Shown: piece by piece, positions 62,469 to 64,000 of the stretch
Position numbering within the stretch: the stretch's first letter is position 1
Layout of the letters: the number at the start of each line of letters is the position of its first letter
DNA from: Strigops habroptila
Taxonomy: Eukaryota > Chordata > Aves > Psittaciformes > Psittacidae
Direction of reading: 5' to 3'
NCBI RefSeq assembly: GCF_004027225.2
Contig: NC_044289.2
Coordinates: forward strand, 12,610,354 to 12,674,353
DNA: 64,000 nucleotides
Program-made: the position numbers and the translations under genes
Notes under the pieces: model-generated
Told to the model about the DNA's origin: nothing
Seen by the model: only the letters and a program-made list of their open reading frames with translations
The model's database searches: none

Positions 62469-64000
62469 GTACAGCCTTCAAATTCTCTTTGTTTGTTCCA
62501 ATCTCTGTTGATGTTAACTATGAGTTATCATGTTGTCTGGTCCTATTTAAATTTTTAGATTGCCCTTCTAGGATAGTAATGTGGCAGAGAAGTGATTATA
62601 TGACTAAGTATGAAGTCTGTATTAATACATTAGTACTTAGTTGTCAAACTGAGAGTAGAGGAAATGCAGAAGTGACACTTCCTAATGGTTCATTAGAAGA
62701 AGAATTATAACTTATTTTTCCACTATTGTGGCCAGGGTTTCAGGTTGGGTTTTGGTTTGGGTTTGTTTGTTTTGTTCTGTGGTTTTATGGGCTTATTTTT
62801 GTTTGGGTTTTTTAATTGTTTGTTTATTTTTAAAACTGTAGCTTTCTAGCACTGAGTTAACTGAGAAGCTCATGTGTGTTGGACAAGCTCGAGTGCCTTA
62901 GGATATTGACATAGAGAGGACCTTAATGCATCTCTCATTCATCCATTCATGAGACTGGCAGGCTTGTCCCAACTCTCTTTCAATCTATTCCAGCTAGTCG
63001 GAACTGCAGTAGCTTGTGGTCTTGTATATGAGGACTGATTCTCTCTGGTCCTGGCTTATGGAGGTGGTAGCAGAACAATTATATCTTCTAATAAGTTTCT
63101 ACAGAAGAAGATCTGATAACAAATTCGTTAATTTCTATTCTAAGCAAAGCATTGATAATGTAAAGGCATTTAAATCCATAGATAATTCTGTGTGAATATA
63201 GTGTCTCTCTGCTTACACAACTCCTAAACACTTTCCATTTGTAGAATTTTCCTGCCTCATCCTGTCTGTGAAGAAATCTCATGCTGGAAGTTCGATCGGA
63301 AAGGTTTAGCCAAAAGCATGCATGATAAAGTTGTTATTTTTGCAGCATGGCAGGTCCAAAGAATTACTGAGATTACGAGCTTCAGATGTGCTGCGCTTTT
63401 TGATCCGTGGCAATGTTTTAAGTGGTCTTCAGGAGCTTTTATTGTTAGGGAATCAACAGTCTTAGGTCAGAAAGAAGTCCTCTTGGTCCAAAAGCAAGCA
63501 GCAAATGTGGAAAGGAGATCTCAAAGAGTTGCGTATTATCACTTGTCGGAATTGACATGGAATGGCATGGTTTTACATGTTCTATTAGGTGAGGCTGTGT
63601 TATAGTCCAAAAAGATTTGTGTGCTAGGTGGTTGGTTTTAGTTGGTTGCTTTGGTTTTCTGGGGAGTTGTGTGGTTTGGTTTGAATTTTGGTTTTGTTTG
63701 GGGTAGTTGTTTGTTTTCCAGAAGCTTCCTTTGGAATGTGCTTTGGAATTCACTTTGGAATGACCTGCTGCTTAAAAAAGATAGATTTTTTTTTTTTTTT
63801 TTTGCCGTTAGTTCTTCTCAGCCAAACTTCTTTGATGCATGTTAGCTGTGAAAAGGGATTATCCTGTCCTTGTACTGAACAGGTTAGGGAAGCCAGTCAG
63901 AAAGGGGAATCCAGGCTGACAGGTTCACTTGCAGCACTAAAGGATGTAATAATCCACTGGTGTTTCATTTTTCATCTGGTATTTGCTGCTCTGAACCTCT
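62469..64000 (+). other. CPNE1 intron 6 (cut by window edge)
   Basis: No further CPNE1 exon is recognisable. The stretch has T/G-rich low-complexity patches at about 62738-62836 (GGTTTGGGTTTGTTTGTTTT type) and 63622-63720, and an 18-base T run at 63786-63803. Small open frames (for example 63318-63605) have no known domain. Confidence 0.6.

Noticed and set aside
63240-63301. Possible seventh CPNE1 exon
   Set aside because: The translation does not match the expected residues after FCGGDFNKPIK, no proper acceptor precedes it, and it does not contain the YDxDGSHD-type loop.

Overview
This is vertebrate nuclear DNA, almost certainly from a bird. The genes have many short exons and small to medium introns. 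CpG-island promoters are present. The interspersed repeats are avian in type: CR1 LINE pieces ending in the ATTCTATG-type tail, and a solo LTR of a family I recognise from bird genomes. No prokaryotic, viral or organellar locus is present. The order RBM39 - ROMO1 - NFS1 - RBM12/CPNE1 matches the block on human 20q11.22 (and, as I recall, chicken chromosome 20), read here in the opposite orientation.

Layout, left to right. 1-12.6 kb: the 3' part of RBM39 (+), a splicing factor, in ten exons; its large intron holds a decayed CR1-clade LINE. 13.5-15.2 kb: a convergent gap with no gene seen. 15.2-16.6 kb: ROMO1 (-), a small inner-membrane mitochondrial protein. 16.6-17.0 kb: a GC-rich bidirectional promoter with ETS and GC-box motifs. 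17.0-28.1 kb: all 13 coding exons of NFS1 (+), the mitochondrial cysteine desulfurase, whose introns hold an antisense solo LTR and a nearly identical inverted pair of about 114 bp. 29.8-31.9 kb: an intergenic gap with a CR1 ORF2 fragment. 31.9-32.9 kb: a large CpG island, the probable shared promoter of RBM12 and CPNE1. 39.75-42.4 kb: the single coding exon of RBM12 (+), then a 3' UTR of 1-2 kb. 44.4-59.0 kb: about 14.6 kb with no gene I can support, probably an intron for CPNE1 transcripts that start at the shared promoter. 59.0-59.5 kb: a second CpG-rich block. 59.55 kb onward: the first six coding exons of CPNE1 (+), which runs off the right edge.

ROMO1 and NFS1 are both mitochondrial and share one divergent promoter. 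RBM39 and RBM12 are RNA-binding proteins with several RRM domains. CPNE1 is a calcium-dependent phospholipid-binding protein, and in mammals it overlaps RBM12 at the 5' end. All coding exons were placed by reading frame, splice consensus and recalled vertebrate protein sequences. Frames close without an indel or stop in RBM39 (344 residues visible), ROMO1 (79), NFS1 (439), RBM12 (880) and CPNE1 (210 visible).

I found no undescribed gene system. The points most worth checking concern RNA processing: the inverted repeat pair flanking NFS1 exons 6-7, two juxtaposed acceptor/donor (recursive-splice-like) sites in the RBM12/CPNE1 5' intron, and a telomere-like G-rich tract on the first CPNE1 coding donor.
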